From Ilex aquifolium (taxonomy: Eukaryota; Streptophyta; Magnoliopsida; Aquifoliales; Aquifoliaceae): 64,000 bases of DNA. A program made the translations under genes and the position numbers. Under the pieces are notes generated by a model that ran no database searches, had not been told where the DNA came from, and saw nothing but the letters and a program-made list of their open reading frames with translations. Below, one piece after another: positions 10,316 to 21,214 of this stretch. Within the stretch, counting starts at the first letter, position 1. Every line of letters begins with the position of its first letter. Where the stretch lies: NCBI GenBank assembly GCA_951799425.1, contig OX637394.1:15876001-15940000 (forward strand). Reading direction: 5' to 3'.

Positions 10316-10704
10316 TACAATTACTAAAATAAGGTGATATCAAAAAGTGAATCTACAAAACACACTAAAAATAAAAAAAAAATGATACTTACTATCTGTG
10401 GATGACAAAGCACTAATATGCCGTTGGTACCTTCGAACCCATTTTTCTCGTTCTTTCTTTCTCTCTCTCTCAAAACGGACGAAAAGTTATGGAAGATCTT
10501 TTGGTGAAGATATGAATTCCTCCATTGTTCAGATGTCTCCAAGGAATTTATTACGAGTAGTATACATAATTACAAAAAGTGCCTCTTAATTTTATTGAAA
10601 TGACGATCTAGCTCCATTGTTTATCCTATAAAGTTTGAATCCTTCGTCGTTAAGGATGACAAAATAAATAGTTGTATACAGTGGCTTGCAGATTAGGAGA
10701 AGAA

Positions 10705-10743
10705 GGGGGGGGGGGGGGGGGGGAGAGAGAGAGAGAGAGAGAG
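10705..10743. repeat. Poly-G plus GA microsatellite
   Basis: Nineteen G followed by about ten GA units. The paralogous tract at 43781-43830 has a different mix (17 G, then AAA, then about 15 GA units), showing slippage after duplication. Confidence 0.9.
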
Positions 10744-11409
10744 TAACCACAAGGGTAAAGACAGAAGATAGCGAATCCCTTCAAAACTAATAGAATCATC
10801 TCAAAATTCAAATAGTTAATTATCCATTAATTTAGAAAATTACTCAGCCAATAAAACAGAATCAAAAAAAATAAAAAAGGGCTAATTATTGCATAAAATA
10901 AGTAAAGGGTAATTATGTACTACTAAAATATATAAATTTGAAAATATGTACGTTTAGGAAAAGGTGTACTTAATGACTAAAATGTCTGGGCTATGTATTT
11001 TAATAGGAATAAGTTTTAAAAAGTATACCTCTTCCCAATTTTTCCAAAAGAGTATCTAATAATTGACATGTAGGTACGAAACTAAGTTCGGTTTCAAAAT
11101 ATCCAAAATTCATTAGAACTGAAGTGATTGAATATGTAACTTCCTATGTTTTAAGGTGTTTCAACGTAGTTTAATATGTTTTGAAAACAAATATTCAAAA
11201 CTTTTTATTTGTTTTCATCATGCTTTTGAAATATTTTCAAAACATTTTTATTTTTAATTTCACGGAAACTATCTGTGGAAATGAATTTCAATCCTGGAGG
11301 GATTCTCATTTCAAAAGGATGCAGAAATCTACTTAAGAAATTAAAGCTATCCTATATCCAAATTAAAACTTCAACACAAATGTAAAATTATTGAACCCAT
11401 TGCTGGATG

Positions 11410-12516
11410 TAGGGGTGTCCATGGGCCGGGTTACCCACGGGTCCCGTTACCCGGCCCGAAAAAATAGGCCCGAAGCCCGATAGGCCCGATAGTTGGCCCG
11501 CCTGAGCCCGAGCCCAATATCCTTTAAGAAAGGGCTTGGGTTTACCCCTAAACTCACTACCCGGCCCGAAGCCCGGCCCAATAACCCGCCCACACACGCG
11601 AAGCCCGAAGCCCACATACCATATATATATATATATATATGTATATACATATCTATACTAATAATAAAAGTACACTATTAAGACAAATTTTTGATTGACT
11701 ACTTTAACTCTAAAACAATATATAAAGACAATACTAGTCTTATTTAATTTAGAACTCATATTAATAAGATTAGATTGATGTTAAACTTTTAATTGGACAA
11801 CTTGACTAACACAAGTCACAATACTAACATTATTAATATGGAATTTATATTAATAAAACTTCATTAATATTACACATAGTTAAACCTTTCATATTCTTTC
11901 TTTTAAAAGATAAAAATGAATTGTTAAAATAATTAAATTTATTATTATTTATTTCTAACTATTTTCATTAATTGATGACAAGTTTCTGAATTTTCAAATG
12001 AAATTGCATAAATACACTAGAGTTTTATTTAATATAAGATTTATTTCAATATAATTTGGATAATATTATCAAACTCTTACTTTTCATTTTGTTTTCTTCT
12101 ATGTTTTAGTTTTAATAAATCATCTTTAGTTATGTTTATTGGTAATACTAGAAGCCATTTTATTTGTATCAATTATCAATGCTGCGAATATGTTCAATAT
12201 TACATTAAATTACTTATTACAACTTAACTTTTTAAATTTGCTCAACCAATTTTTATAATTAAATGACCATCATAACTTAAATAGTTCGCTTCCAAAAGGC
12301 CCAACAAAGCCCGCCCAAATAGGCCCGCCTAGAAAGCCCGCCCGCAAAGCCCGCCCAATAGGTGACGGGCTGGGTTGCGGGTAGCTTATCCCTACCCGAG
12401 CCCGGCCCGGCCCGGCCCGCCACTCGCCTGAGTACGGGCTTGGGCCTACACTACCCAAGCCCGGCCCGAAAAAAAATTTCACGGGCCAAGCCCAGCCCGG
12501 CCCATGAACAGCCCTA
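11410..12516. mobile_element. Non-autonomous hAT element (MITE-like), 1107 bp
   Basis: The paralogous spacer near 44491-44501 reads straight through, defining the insert exactly. Both sides carry the 8-bp duplication GCTGGATG (11402-11409 and 12517-12524). The ends are inverted repeats: TAGGGGTGTCCATGGGCC at the left and TAGGGCTGTTCATGGGCC at the right when reverse complemented. An 8-bp target and TAGGG start are standard for hAT. Both subterminal regions are crowded with GCCCG and AGCCCG words on both strands, likely transposase-binding repeats. The core (about 11640-12290) is AT-rich and has no transposase. Confidence 0.85.
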
Positions 12517-12524
12517 GCTGGATG

Positions 12525-13501
12525 CCTAAAAAAAGCAACCCATTCTCATGGGTCTAATAGTAATGCTTGAGGTTAATTAATAACCTAGAATGTGTAGGTG
12601 CAAACTATCACCAAATCAAGTTCTACCTAGCAATTGGAATGGTCGGAGAATTATTAGAGTGAGAGGAGCTTAAAACTCATTATAACTTGCCAATAATAGT
12701 GAGTTCAACTCATTGCGAGCACTCGACTAAAAAGGTCATTGCCCAATTTGATTTCCGCTATACCTGGGTATATACACAAACTTGGACATTATAACTATTC
12801 TTAGGTTCAAACACACAGCCTCATAATTGTCGGTCCGACTACAATCCTAAACATGGAATCATGCTCAATGTCATGCAATATATGTGCATAATGAGATGTT
12901 AATAGTACATATCACCTATATTTTCAGATAAGCAAACGTCCTTGAGAAATGAGTAATGCTATACTTCCCAAATTGTATCCCAAAAAAACTCATCCTAAAT
13001 GAGTTGGCACCTTGCTCTTGAGAAATACATACGAAGAAGCTGTCAAAAATCGAAAATCCGACTTAGCCTTTCTCAGTCAATAACATTTCCAGAAAACATG
13101 GACTTCAGCCTTCCTCCATAAGAGTTTTTAACTAGCCAGTCTGTTTCTGGTACTATTGAATGAGACATAGTCAGAACCTCTAACCCTGAGAGCTTAGTCA
13201 CAACTGCTGAAAAAATAACTCAAATATGCAAAGGTCTGATACATTTGAACCCAACGGAAACTTCCTCTCATATCCACTGTTACGTATTGTTAGGTGTTTC
13301 TTTTGATCGGCCGTCCTGGATAGCCAAAAGAATTATAAGAAAGCAAAAGAGGAATTGATTAACAGAGCTTGAAATGGGGTTGTTCAGATTGACAATATAA
13401 AAATTTTGAAGACTTTGTAAGTTTAATTACCCTGGATGTGTACTGAATTTTGAGCATAATTAGACTGATTCAAGGTTCGAACATGTCAATGACTCTTGAA
13501 C
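12525..13501. other. Proximal upstream region of GLP1
   Basis: Non-coding DNA nearly identical to the region before GLP3 (44502-45471) and clearly related to those before GLP2 and GLP4. It carries a 67-bp insertion at 12951-13017. The high conservation towards the gene suggests the promoter lies here. Confidence 0.7.
12951..13017. mobile_element. 67-bp Mutator-like mini-insertion in the GLP1 promoter
   Basis: Flanked by the 9-bp direct repeat TTGAGAAAT (12942-12950 and 13018-13026). The GLP2-type promoter has the site once (18944-18952). The insert starts GAGTAATGCT and ends TTGCTC, giving short GAGYAA inverted ends. A nine-base target suggests the Mutator superfamily. The same insert is in the GLP3 promoter (44927-44993). 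Confidence 0.6.
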
Positions 13502-13509
13502 TATATAAA
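13502..13509 (+). promoter_or_regulatory. TATA box of GLP1
   Basis: TATATAAA 91 bp before the ATG, in a segment conserved in all GLP copies (GACTCTTGAACTATATA). Transcription would start about 30 bp downstream, leaving a leader of roughly 60 bp. Confidence 0.7.
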
Positions 13510-13592
13510 CAACATCACCATGCTTAGATTTTCACAAGCTAGCAAGATTAATCCTCTTGTTCCATAGCAATTACCTAAATAATCGAAGCAAC

Positions 13593-14365
13593 ATGAAGAA
13601 GACGGTAGCTGAAATTCTTGCATATGTCGCCCTATGGGCTGTGGTTGCCTCTCTTGCATATGCCTCTGATCCCAGTCCTCTTCAGGACTTCTGTGTTGCT
13701 GTCAATGATTCTAAAGCTGCTGGTACATGATGTTCCCCTCCATTTCTAAGCTTGCTAGAAATATTTGTATCAATCTAAATTTCCTTTTTATCGTCCGCTA
13801 ATGCTTGCCAATTTTACTGTTCTGTGCAGTGTTTGTGAATGGGAATTTCTGCCAAGATCCAAAGATGGCCACGGCTAATGATTTTTTCTTCCCCGGGCTC
13901 AATGTACCTAGTAACACGTCTAATAAACTTGGGTTCATGGTCAATCTAGTAACAGTTGCTCAAATTGGTGGACTAAACACCCTTGGCATTTCGATAGCAC
14001 GCCTTGATTTTGCACCATATGGCCTCGACCCTCCTCATACACACCCTCGTGCTAGCGAGATCCTCACTGTTGTGGAAGGTTCCCTCTATGTGGGATTTGT
14101 TACTTCCAACCCCGACAATCGTCTCATAAGCAAGGTCCTATACAAAGGAGATGTGTTTGTGTTCCCTATTGGTCTCGTTCACTTCCAGCTAAATGTTGGA
14201 AACACACCTGCAGTGGCTATTGCCGGGCTGAGCAGTCAGAATCCAGGAGTAATCACCATTGCAAATGCAGTGTTCGGGTCGAAGCCACCTATCTCTGTTG
14301 ATGTTCTCACCAAGGCCTTCCAGGTTGACAAAAATGTGGTTAACTACCTTCAAGCTCAGTTCTGA
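13593..14365 (+). CDS. Germin-like protein GLP1 (join 13593..13722, 13830..14365)
   Basis: Two exons with a 107-bp GT-AG intron give 221 residues. Residues 1-24 are a signal peptide ending AYA. Cys34 and Cys51 form the N-terminal disulfide of germins. Germin box 1 ([10 protein letters not shown]) supplies His113, His115 and Glu120, and box 2 ([12 protein letters not shown] then N) supplies His161, the four manganese ligands. NDS at 38 and NTS at 72 are glycosylation sequons. GLPs are apoplastic hexameric cupins, many with superoxide dismutase activity. Oxalate oxidase cannot be assumed. The start is the only methionine that yields the signal peptide and is conserved in all copies. It has a TATA box at 13502 and ends YLQAQF. 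Confidence 0.93.
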
Positions 14366-15223
14366 TAACAATGGCAAATAAAAAGACATTTACATGATTG
14401 CTATTTCGAAGTTTATTAATTGTTTGAATAGAGAAGTGCACACTTTGCACATCATAAAATAAAATGAAGCTATTTTTATGACATACAGAATCTCTCTCTC
14501 TCTCTCTCTCTCTGTAAGTGTGTTTCAAGACCACGGAATGAGTTTCAATTATAATGCAAGACATATCACAATCATTTTTTATTCCCAATCTCTGCAATGT
14601 TCAATCAACAGCAACCGGAAAAGTGTAATTGTTTTTATAAAAAGTCAAGTACTAATTGTTCCCTTTTAACATGCTAATAGCTTCAAAAGCCATGACTATG
14701 CAAGCATATTCACATGTTTCTTTAGAAAAGGGCTCAACCAGTTGACCCACGTGTACTTTGGCCCCGCAGAAAATAAATAAATCTTTATTTAAACTAGGCA
14801 GGGGCTGTGCGAACACAGGCCCCTGTTGTTACAAATTATGAAATAGGCTCCAACACTTGGAAGTGCAATGGAAATCACCATGCTAAGCCATGGGGCTTCT
14901 TGATAACCCATTGACTCAGTCCAGGTAAGAATGTTTCTCAACTTACTTTGTCTTCTTGATCACCCATTGACTCAGTCCAGGTAAGAATGTTTCTCAACTT
15001 ACTTTGTCTCTCTTCATAATCCCCTTTGGTGTTCCAACTCTGCCATCTTCTTTGATGTGGGAATAAAACCACAGCTCTGAATGCACCCAAGTGGTCTCAC
15101 CCTATAGTCTTTACCTCTCTTTTTGAAAGAGTTTGCAAGTTGTATTTCATGGGCGAGGTTGCAGATTGTTTTTAGATTTTATGAAACTTAGAATTTCTGA
15201 AGTGGATATTCAATCCTACTTTA
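14366..15223. other. Spacer type X after GLP1
   Basis: GLP 3' UTR with a CT microsatellite (14491-14513), a copy of the conserved spacer element, and a 57-bp direct duplication (14897-14953 and 14954-15010). It ends abruptly inside the sequence that precedes the LINE in the first spacer (GATATTCAATCCTACT), where it joins a headless GLP exon. Confidence 0.75.
14797..14933 (-). repeat. Conserved GLP-spacer element, copy 2
   Basis: A shorter copy that lacks the segment between the TTGG of the A-box region and the CAATGGAAAT word. It matches 49746-49870 best. See copy 1 for the motif description. Confidence 0.5.
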
Positions 15224-15506
15224 CCTCTATGTGGGATTTGTTAACTCCAACCCTGATAATTGTCTCATAAGCAAGGTCCTATATCCGGGAGATGTGTTTG
15301 TGTTCTCTATTGGTCTCATTCACTTCCAGCTAAATGTTGGAAACACACCTGCAGTGGCTATTGCCACGCTGAGCATTAAGAATTCAGGAGTAATCACCAT
15401 TACAAATGCAGTGTTCGGGTTGAAGCCACCTATCTCTGCGGATGTTCTCACCAAGGCCTTCCAGTTTGACAAAAATGTGATTAACTATCTTCAAGTTCAG
15501 TGCTGA
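15224..15506 (+). pseudogene. Headless GLP copy (second half of exon 2)
   Basis: Starts abruptly at the codons for LYVGF and runs to a TGA at 15504-15506. Exon 1, the intron, germin box 1 and the promoter are absent; the preceding DNA is spacer X. Remaining codons are open, but box 2 has serine for the conserved proline (GDVFVFSIG), and several other residues differ (IKNSG for SQNPG, QVQC at the end). The TGCTGATAAG end is shared with the broken copy at 56707-56975. It is most likely a dead product of unequal exchange. A fusion transcript from upstream is possible but unsupported. Confidence 0.88.
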
Positions 15507-15611
15507 TAAGAATGGCCACAAAAAAGACATTTTACGTGATTGCTATTTGGAAGTTTATTAATTGTTTGAATAAAGAATTTATTAATTGTATCAATGAAGA
15601 ACTACATACTT

Positions 15612-15964
15612 TTGGTTAGAGAATTATTTCATCGTATTAATGTTGAATAAGCAAAAATATCCTCAATCAGTGTTTGTTACATTGATGACAACTTGATTTT
15701 ATTAATTAGGAGGTTATAATAGCAAATGTGTAGAATAATACGTTTGAGTTGGATTATAATACCACCTCTCTTGGTGGTATTAAAAAACCTCTATAATACA
15801 GAGCTATCGTATAAAAAATATACGATAAGTATACGATCAATATACGTTTTTTAAATTAATACGGTATCAAATTTGCTTACCAAACAAAGTATTAGCCCCG
15901 ATTAAATAAAAAATAGTACAATCCAATATTTAATCCCCTCATAATACGTCTACCAAACGAGCCC
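15612..15964. mobile_element. MITE-like insertion in spacer Y
   Basis: About 350 bp absent from the paralogous spacers at 46430 and 57070. The right end, reverse complemented, reads GAGGGCTCGTTTGGTAGAC, typical of plant MITE ends. The left end is weaker (TTTGGTTAGAGAATTATT). The interior has ATACGATAAGTATACGAT-like palindromic words. No clear target duplication, so the boundaries are approximate. Confidence 0.4.
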
Positions 15965-16463
15965 TCTGTGTTTGTGTTTGTCTGTGTATTCCAAGATCAG
16001 GGAATTAGTCTCAATAATAATGCAGGACATACCACAAAAAACATGGTTCAATATCGACTAATTCAATTCATTTACTCGACACTTTTCGATCCAATACAGT
16101 TTTACCCTTCATATAAATCATGAGTTGAACACGACTCGACTGAACTTGTCCGAATGGTCACAGAGTCAACCCAAACTATCCAATCATCAGCACCAAAATG
16201 GCTAATACCGTTTCGCATTGCCACGTTTTGACATGAATTTTCTTCATCCAAATGTAATTTCTTTGATTAAAAATCAAGTCAATTCCTTTTTAACCAATAC
16301 TAATAGCTGGTAGCCTGGTATGACATACAATAGGCCTCAAAATGCCATGACAAGCAACCAAATTGACTAATTAATTTCTTTATAAAAGAGGTTCAACTAA
16401 TGGGATCACATGCAAGCCGAATGAGTTGATCCCACAGAAAGTGAGCAAATTTTCAGCTAAATT

Positions 16464-16635
<172 letters not shown>

Positions 16636-17662
16636 TCATACTCCATCTCTCTTCATAGTCCCTCTGCCTTCCAACTATGACATCTTTTGTCGATGTGGGA
16701 TTTCAAACACAGCCCTGAATGCACCCAAGTAGCCAAGTGGCCCCACCCACCATCAGTTTTTGCCTCTTTTCGTAAACAAGAGTTAGCAAGTTGTAATTCA
16801 TGGGCATCTTAGTTTATTCTGAAGTGGTTGTTCAATACTTCTTAGTTTATTCTGAAGTGGTTTTTAATCTTTCTTACCTTGGGAAGGGGTGGGGGAGCCC
16901 ATGGTTATTAAGAATATCATCCTTTTTTTTTTTTGATTGTGTATGGTTCCGACAATTCTCGGAGCAAGACGATTACTTGATCAAAGACATTGTTCAGGTA
17001 ATGATCGTATAGTAGATATAATAAGTTATCACTACAAATCCCGAGATAGCGAGGGATAAACAAAATTTTACGGGCTTGATTCAAAATTCCTTCGATTATT
17101 CCTTGATAAGGAATTGGTAAAACATTTGATTCTTCACACATTTCAAAATGAGGAACTAGTCAATCAAGTAAGCAAGAATAGTTTGAGTCTTCGTGATTCA
17201 CAATTATCCGCTCACATTGATTCAACTCGACCGAGTCTTAGCTGATTTGACACTTTTTATTCAGATAACGTTCTCTCATTCCACATAAACTATGAGTCTC
17301 ACGTAGCACAATTCGATTATGAGTCTCATACGACACAATTCTCAGCAAATCAACCAGCACCATTTCACAATACCACAATATAATTTGAATCTCTCGTTAT
17401 GTTTGAACTATACTGCTACCTTTAACCATATGGTTTTTTGAGCTGGTTTCCGAAACTAGCATTGCCGAGCCATTCACATATTCCACACAATAAAAATGCT
17501 AATAGACCCACCCATCATATGAACAAGAGTGATAAGGTTTTGGGGGGTTATATCTTTTTGAAAAGTAAAGTTGGTGTTGTTCCGAATCGGTTGGGTGGTA
17601 AGACAATGGTTAGAAGGTGTGGATGATTCTTTTTTTTAGATGGGATGATTCATTTTCTATGA

Positions 17663-19517
17663 CTAGAATCCATGACTCGGATTCTATATGTTTTCCATCC
17701 GCTCATGAGGAATTGTCAATATAGTTGCTCTACAAAGTGTTCTTGATGAACCATAAAGCTATCATGAGTTTTGGTTGATTTTATTCCAAGTACTACAAAA
17801 AATCTTCCACCATTAAGAGTGCAAAACAAAGTCAAGAATTAAGCGAAATGAGTTTGTTTGAGTGATTAAGGAGTTGTCTACCTTTAGGCATAACTTGAGT
17901 TCGAATCTCACCAGCTATATAGCAATCCCCTTCCATTATACTCTCAAGAGTTGATCGAATTTATCATCATGCATAAATAAAATTAATGTCAAGAAGTTAC
18001 ACACTCTATGTGCCAAAAAAAAAAAAAAACATGCATACTCAACTCAACAAACGAATGTGCAAGATTAAGAATTTAAAATTTACGTAGTGACTGAAAATTT
18101 TATATAATTTGAACTTTCAAGATGACTTGATCATTACCGTGAAAAACATTAGCTGATAATTGACATACTGGTACGAAACTAAGTTCCGTTTCGAAATATT
18201 CAAAACATTATCATTTCCATTAGAACCGAAAGTGATTGAATATGTAATTGCCTACATTTTTAGGTGTTTCAACATAGTTTAACATGTTTTGAAAACAAAT
18301 ATTCACATTTTTTTATTTGTTTTCATCTTGTTTTCAAAATATTTTCAAAACTTTTCTATTTTTAATTTCATCGAAACTATCAGTCGAAACGAATTTTCAA
18401 TCATGGAGGGATTCTCATTTCAAATGGCTTCAGAAATCTACTTAAGAAATTAAAGTTATCCTATATCCAAATTGTGTGAATGAACTCAACTCAAGTACGA
18501 CATAAAACTTCAACACAAATGTAAAATTATTGAACCCCGACTGCAGGAGACCTAAAAAAAACAACCCATTCTCATGGGTTTAGTAGTAGCTTTTGATCTT
18601 AATTAACAACCAAGAAAGCTTAGGTGCAAACTATCACCAAATCAAGTTCTGCCTTGCAATTAGAATGTGTAGAGAATTGCTACAGCCTATAATAGTGATT
18701 TCAACTCATTGCGAGCACTCGACTAAAATGGTCATTACCCAATTTAATTTCCATTAGTACATTGTAAAACTAGAACATTATTACTCAAAATAACTACTAT
18801 TAGATTCAAACGCACAACCTCATAATTGTCGGTCCAACTACTATCCTAATTAAACATGGGCTCATGCTCAATTTTATGCAATATATGTGCATAATTTGAT
18901 GTTAATAGTACATATCATCTATATTTCCCGATAAGCAAACGACCTTGAGAAATACATATGAAGAAGCTGTCAAAAATCGAAAATCCGAGTTAGACTTTTT
19001 CTATCAACAAGATTTTCCAGAAAACATGGACTTGAGCTTTCCTACATAGGAGTTTTTAACTAGCCAGTCTGTTTGTGGTGCTATTAAATGTAATATTACA
19101 CCTATGTTTTCAAAGCAACCTCAAGAAAAAACGGATGAAGAAGCTGTCAAATTCCAAATCTAATTTAAAACATTAAACATTTTTCTATCAACAAGATTTC
19201 CAAATGAGACAAAGTCAGAACCTCTAATCCTGAGGCTTAGTCACAACTGCAGAAAAAATAACTCAAATATGCAAAGGTCTGATGCATTTGAAGCCAACGG
19301 AAACTTCCTTTCATATCCACTCTCATGTATTGGTACGTGTTTCGCTTGATCTGCCGTCCTGGAAAGACAAAAGAATCGTAAGAAGCAAATGAGGTAGTTG
19401 ATTGATAGAGTTTGAAATGGCGTTGTTCAAATTGACAATAAAAGAGTTCTGAAGACTTGGTAAGTTTAATCACAATTAGACTGATTCAACATCTGAACAT
19501 GTCAATGACTCTTGAAC
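17663..19517. other. Spacer block Q, upstream of GLP2
   Basis: Colinear with 51420-52964 upstream of GLP4 and more distantly with block P. It contains a SINE-like relic (17845-17990), AT-rich DNA without genes, and a duplicated promoter segment at 18935-19205. Confidence 0.7.
18935..19205. repeat. Partial promoter duplication in Q-type GLP promoters
   Basis: The stretch with GAAGAAGCTGTCAAA and TCTATCAACAAGAT occurs at 18959-19018 and again, diverged, at 19136-19200. P-type promoters (before GLP1 and GLP3) have it once. The same doubling is in the GLP4 promoter (about 52400-52650). Confidence 0.65.
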
Positions 19518-19525
19518 TATATAAA
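19518..19525 (+). promoter_or_regulatory. TATA box of GLP2
   Basis: TATATAAA 91 bp before the ATG, in the same conserved context as GLP1. Confidence 0.7.
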
Positions 19526-19608
19526 CAGCATTCCCATGCTTAGATTTTCACAAGTTAGCAAGATTAATCCTCTTGTTCCATAGCAATTGCCTAAATAATC
19601 GAAGCAAC

Positions 19609-20403
19609 ATGAAGAAGATGGTAGCTGAAATTCTTGCATATGTCGCCCTATGGGCTGTGGTTTCCTCTCTTGCATATGCCTCTGATCCCAGTCCTCTTCA
19701 GGACTTCTGTGTTGCTGTCAATGATTCTAAATCTGCTGGTACATGATGTTCCTCTCCATTTCAAAGCTGGGTAGAAATATTTGTATCAATCTAAATTTCC
19801 TTTTTATCATCTGCTAATGCTTGCAAATTTTACTGTTTATGTGCAGTGTTTGTGAATGGGAAATTCTGCCAGGACCCGAAGATGGCCACGGCTAATGATT
19901 TTTTCTTCCCTGGGCTCAACATACCTGGTAACACGTCTAATAAACTCGGGTCCATGGTCACGCCAGTAACAGTTGCTCAAATTGGTGGACTAAACACCCT
20001 TGGCATTTCGATGGCACGCCTTGATTTTGCACCATATGGCCTCAACCCTCCTCATACACACCCCCGTGGTACCGAGATCCTCACTGTCATGGAAGGTGCC
20101 CTCTTTGTGGGATTTGTTACTTCCAATCCTGACAATCGTCTCATAAGCAAGGTCCTATACCAAGGAGATGTGTTTGTGTTCCCTATTGGTCTCATTCACT
20201 TCCAGCTAAATGTTGGAAACACACCTGCAGTGGCTATTGCCGCACTGAGCAGTCAGAATCCAGGAGTAATCACCATTGCAAATGCAGTGTTTGGGTCGAA
20301 GCCACCTATCTCTGTTGATGTTCTAACCAAGGCCTTCCAGGTTGACAAAAATGTTGTTAACTATCTTGAAGCTCAGTTCTGGACTGATAACAAAGGCCAC
20401 TAA
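19609..20403 (+). CDS. Germin-like protein GLP2 (join 19609..19738, 19847..20403)
   Basis: Two exons with a 108-bp GT-AG intron give 228 residues. The signal peptide is residues 1-24 ([15 protein letters not shown] at its start). Cys34 and Cys51 are kept, box 1 is [10 protein letters not shown] with His113, His115 and Glu120, and box 2 provides His161. It differs from GLP1 and GLP3 by about a dozen substitutions (for example PGNTSN, SMVTPV, GLNPP) and by a seven-residue extension ending WTDNKGH, caused by four extra bases before the usual stop. It is probably a secreted manganese-binding cupin of the cell wall. The GLP4 protein is nearly identical. Confidence 0.93.
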
Positions 20404-20670
20404 AAAGACATTTACGTGATTGCTATTTGGAAGTTGATTAATTGTTTGAATAAAGAAGTGCACATTTTGCACACCATAAAATAAAATGAAGCTATTTTTA
20501 TGACATACAGAATCTCTCTCTCTCTCTCTGTGTGAGTGTGTTTCAAGACCATGGAATGAGTTTCAGTGATAATGCAGGACATATCACAAGCATTTTTCAT
20601 TCACAATCTCTGCAATGTTCAATCAAAAGCAACCAGAAAAGTTTAATTGTTTTCATAAAAAGTCAAGTAA

Positions 20671-20813
20671 GAGCAATGCTAGATAAACTTAAAAAATAGA
20701 CTTGATAATTATAACCATTGATTTCACTTTGGGTTCAACATTTATTGAGACCCACTATTTTTTCTGTGGTTATGATTATCAAGTCTAATTTTTAAATCTA
20801 TATAACATTTCCC
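20671..20813. mobile_element. 143-bp Mutator-like MITE
   Basis: Starts GAGCAATGCTAG and ends ACATTTCCC. The inner parts are inverted repeats around ATAGACTTGATAATTATAACC. It is flanked by the 9-bp repeats GTCAAGTAA (20662-20670) and GTCAAATAA (20814-20822), one mismatch. The GLP1 spacer near 14640-14655 lacks it. It has the same termini as the MITE at 37503-37671. Confidence 0.65.
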
Positions 20814-20970
20814 GTCAAATAAATTCCATTTTAACCTACTAATAGCGCTTCCCATACTATGGCTATGCTAGCATATTACCATGTTTCTTTAAAAAAAGGC
20901 TCAACCAATTGGCCCACAGGTACCTAAATGATTTGGCCCCACAGAAAATAAGCAAATCTTCATCTAAACT

Positions 20971-21122
20971 GGGCAGGGGCCATGCAAACGCAGGCCCCCA
21001 CTACCACAAATTATGACGTAGCCTCCACCACTAGGCAGACACCCCTCCGAAGTGCAATGGAAGTCACCAACCTAGGCCATGGGCCTTCTTGATCACCCAT
21101 TAACCCCGTCCATGTAAGTATG
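20971..21122 (-). repeat. Conserved GLP-spacer element, copy 4
   Basis: Slightly shortened copy; the A-box region is changed by a small deletion (CCACTAGGCAGAC), so its Pol III potential would be weaker. Confidence 0.5.
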
Positions 21123-21214
21123 TTTTTCAACTTACTTTGTCTCTCTTCATAATCCCCTATGTTTTCCAACTCTGTCATATTCGGCTACGATTTGGTTCCA
21201 TGTCAATTTACAAC

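Larger units (their letters stand above)
8710..11401. other. Spacer block P, first copy (distal upstream of GLP1)
   Basis: AT-rich non-coding DNA colinear with 36300-38237 and 42953-44495 once the insertions there are removed. The Harbinger element and the Tourist-like MITE of the second copy are absent here, so this copy supplies their empty sites (TAA at 9809-9811 and 9312-9314). It contains a SINE-like segment, a degenerate repeat and a G/GA microsatellite, listed separately. I see no gene in it. Confidence 0.75.
20404..21209. other. Spacer type X after GLP2
   Basis: 3' UTR with CT microsatellite (20515-20530), a 143-bp MITE, and a conserved spacer element. It is cut at 21210 by the Tat-type retroelement and resumes at 36241. 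Confidence 0.75.

Noticed and set aside
11651-11670. Helitron 5' end word (TCTATACTAATAATAAAAG) inside the hAT element
   Set aside because: No hairpin plus CTRR end could be found before the right end of the hAT element, so a complete Helitron cannot be supported. Mentioned only in a finding.
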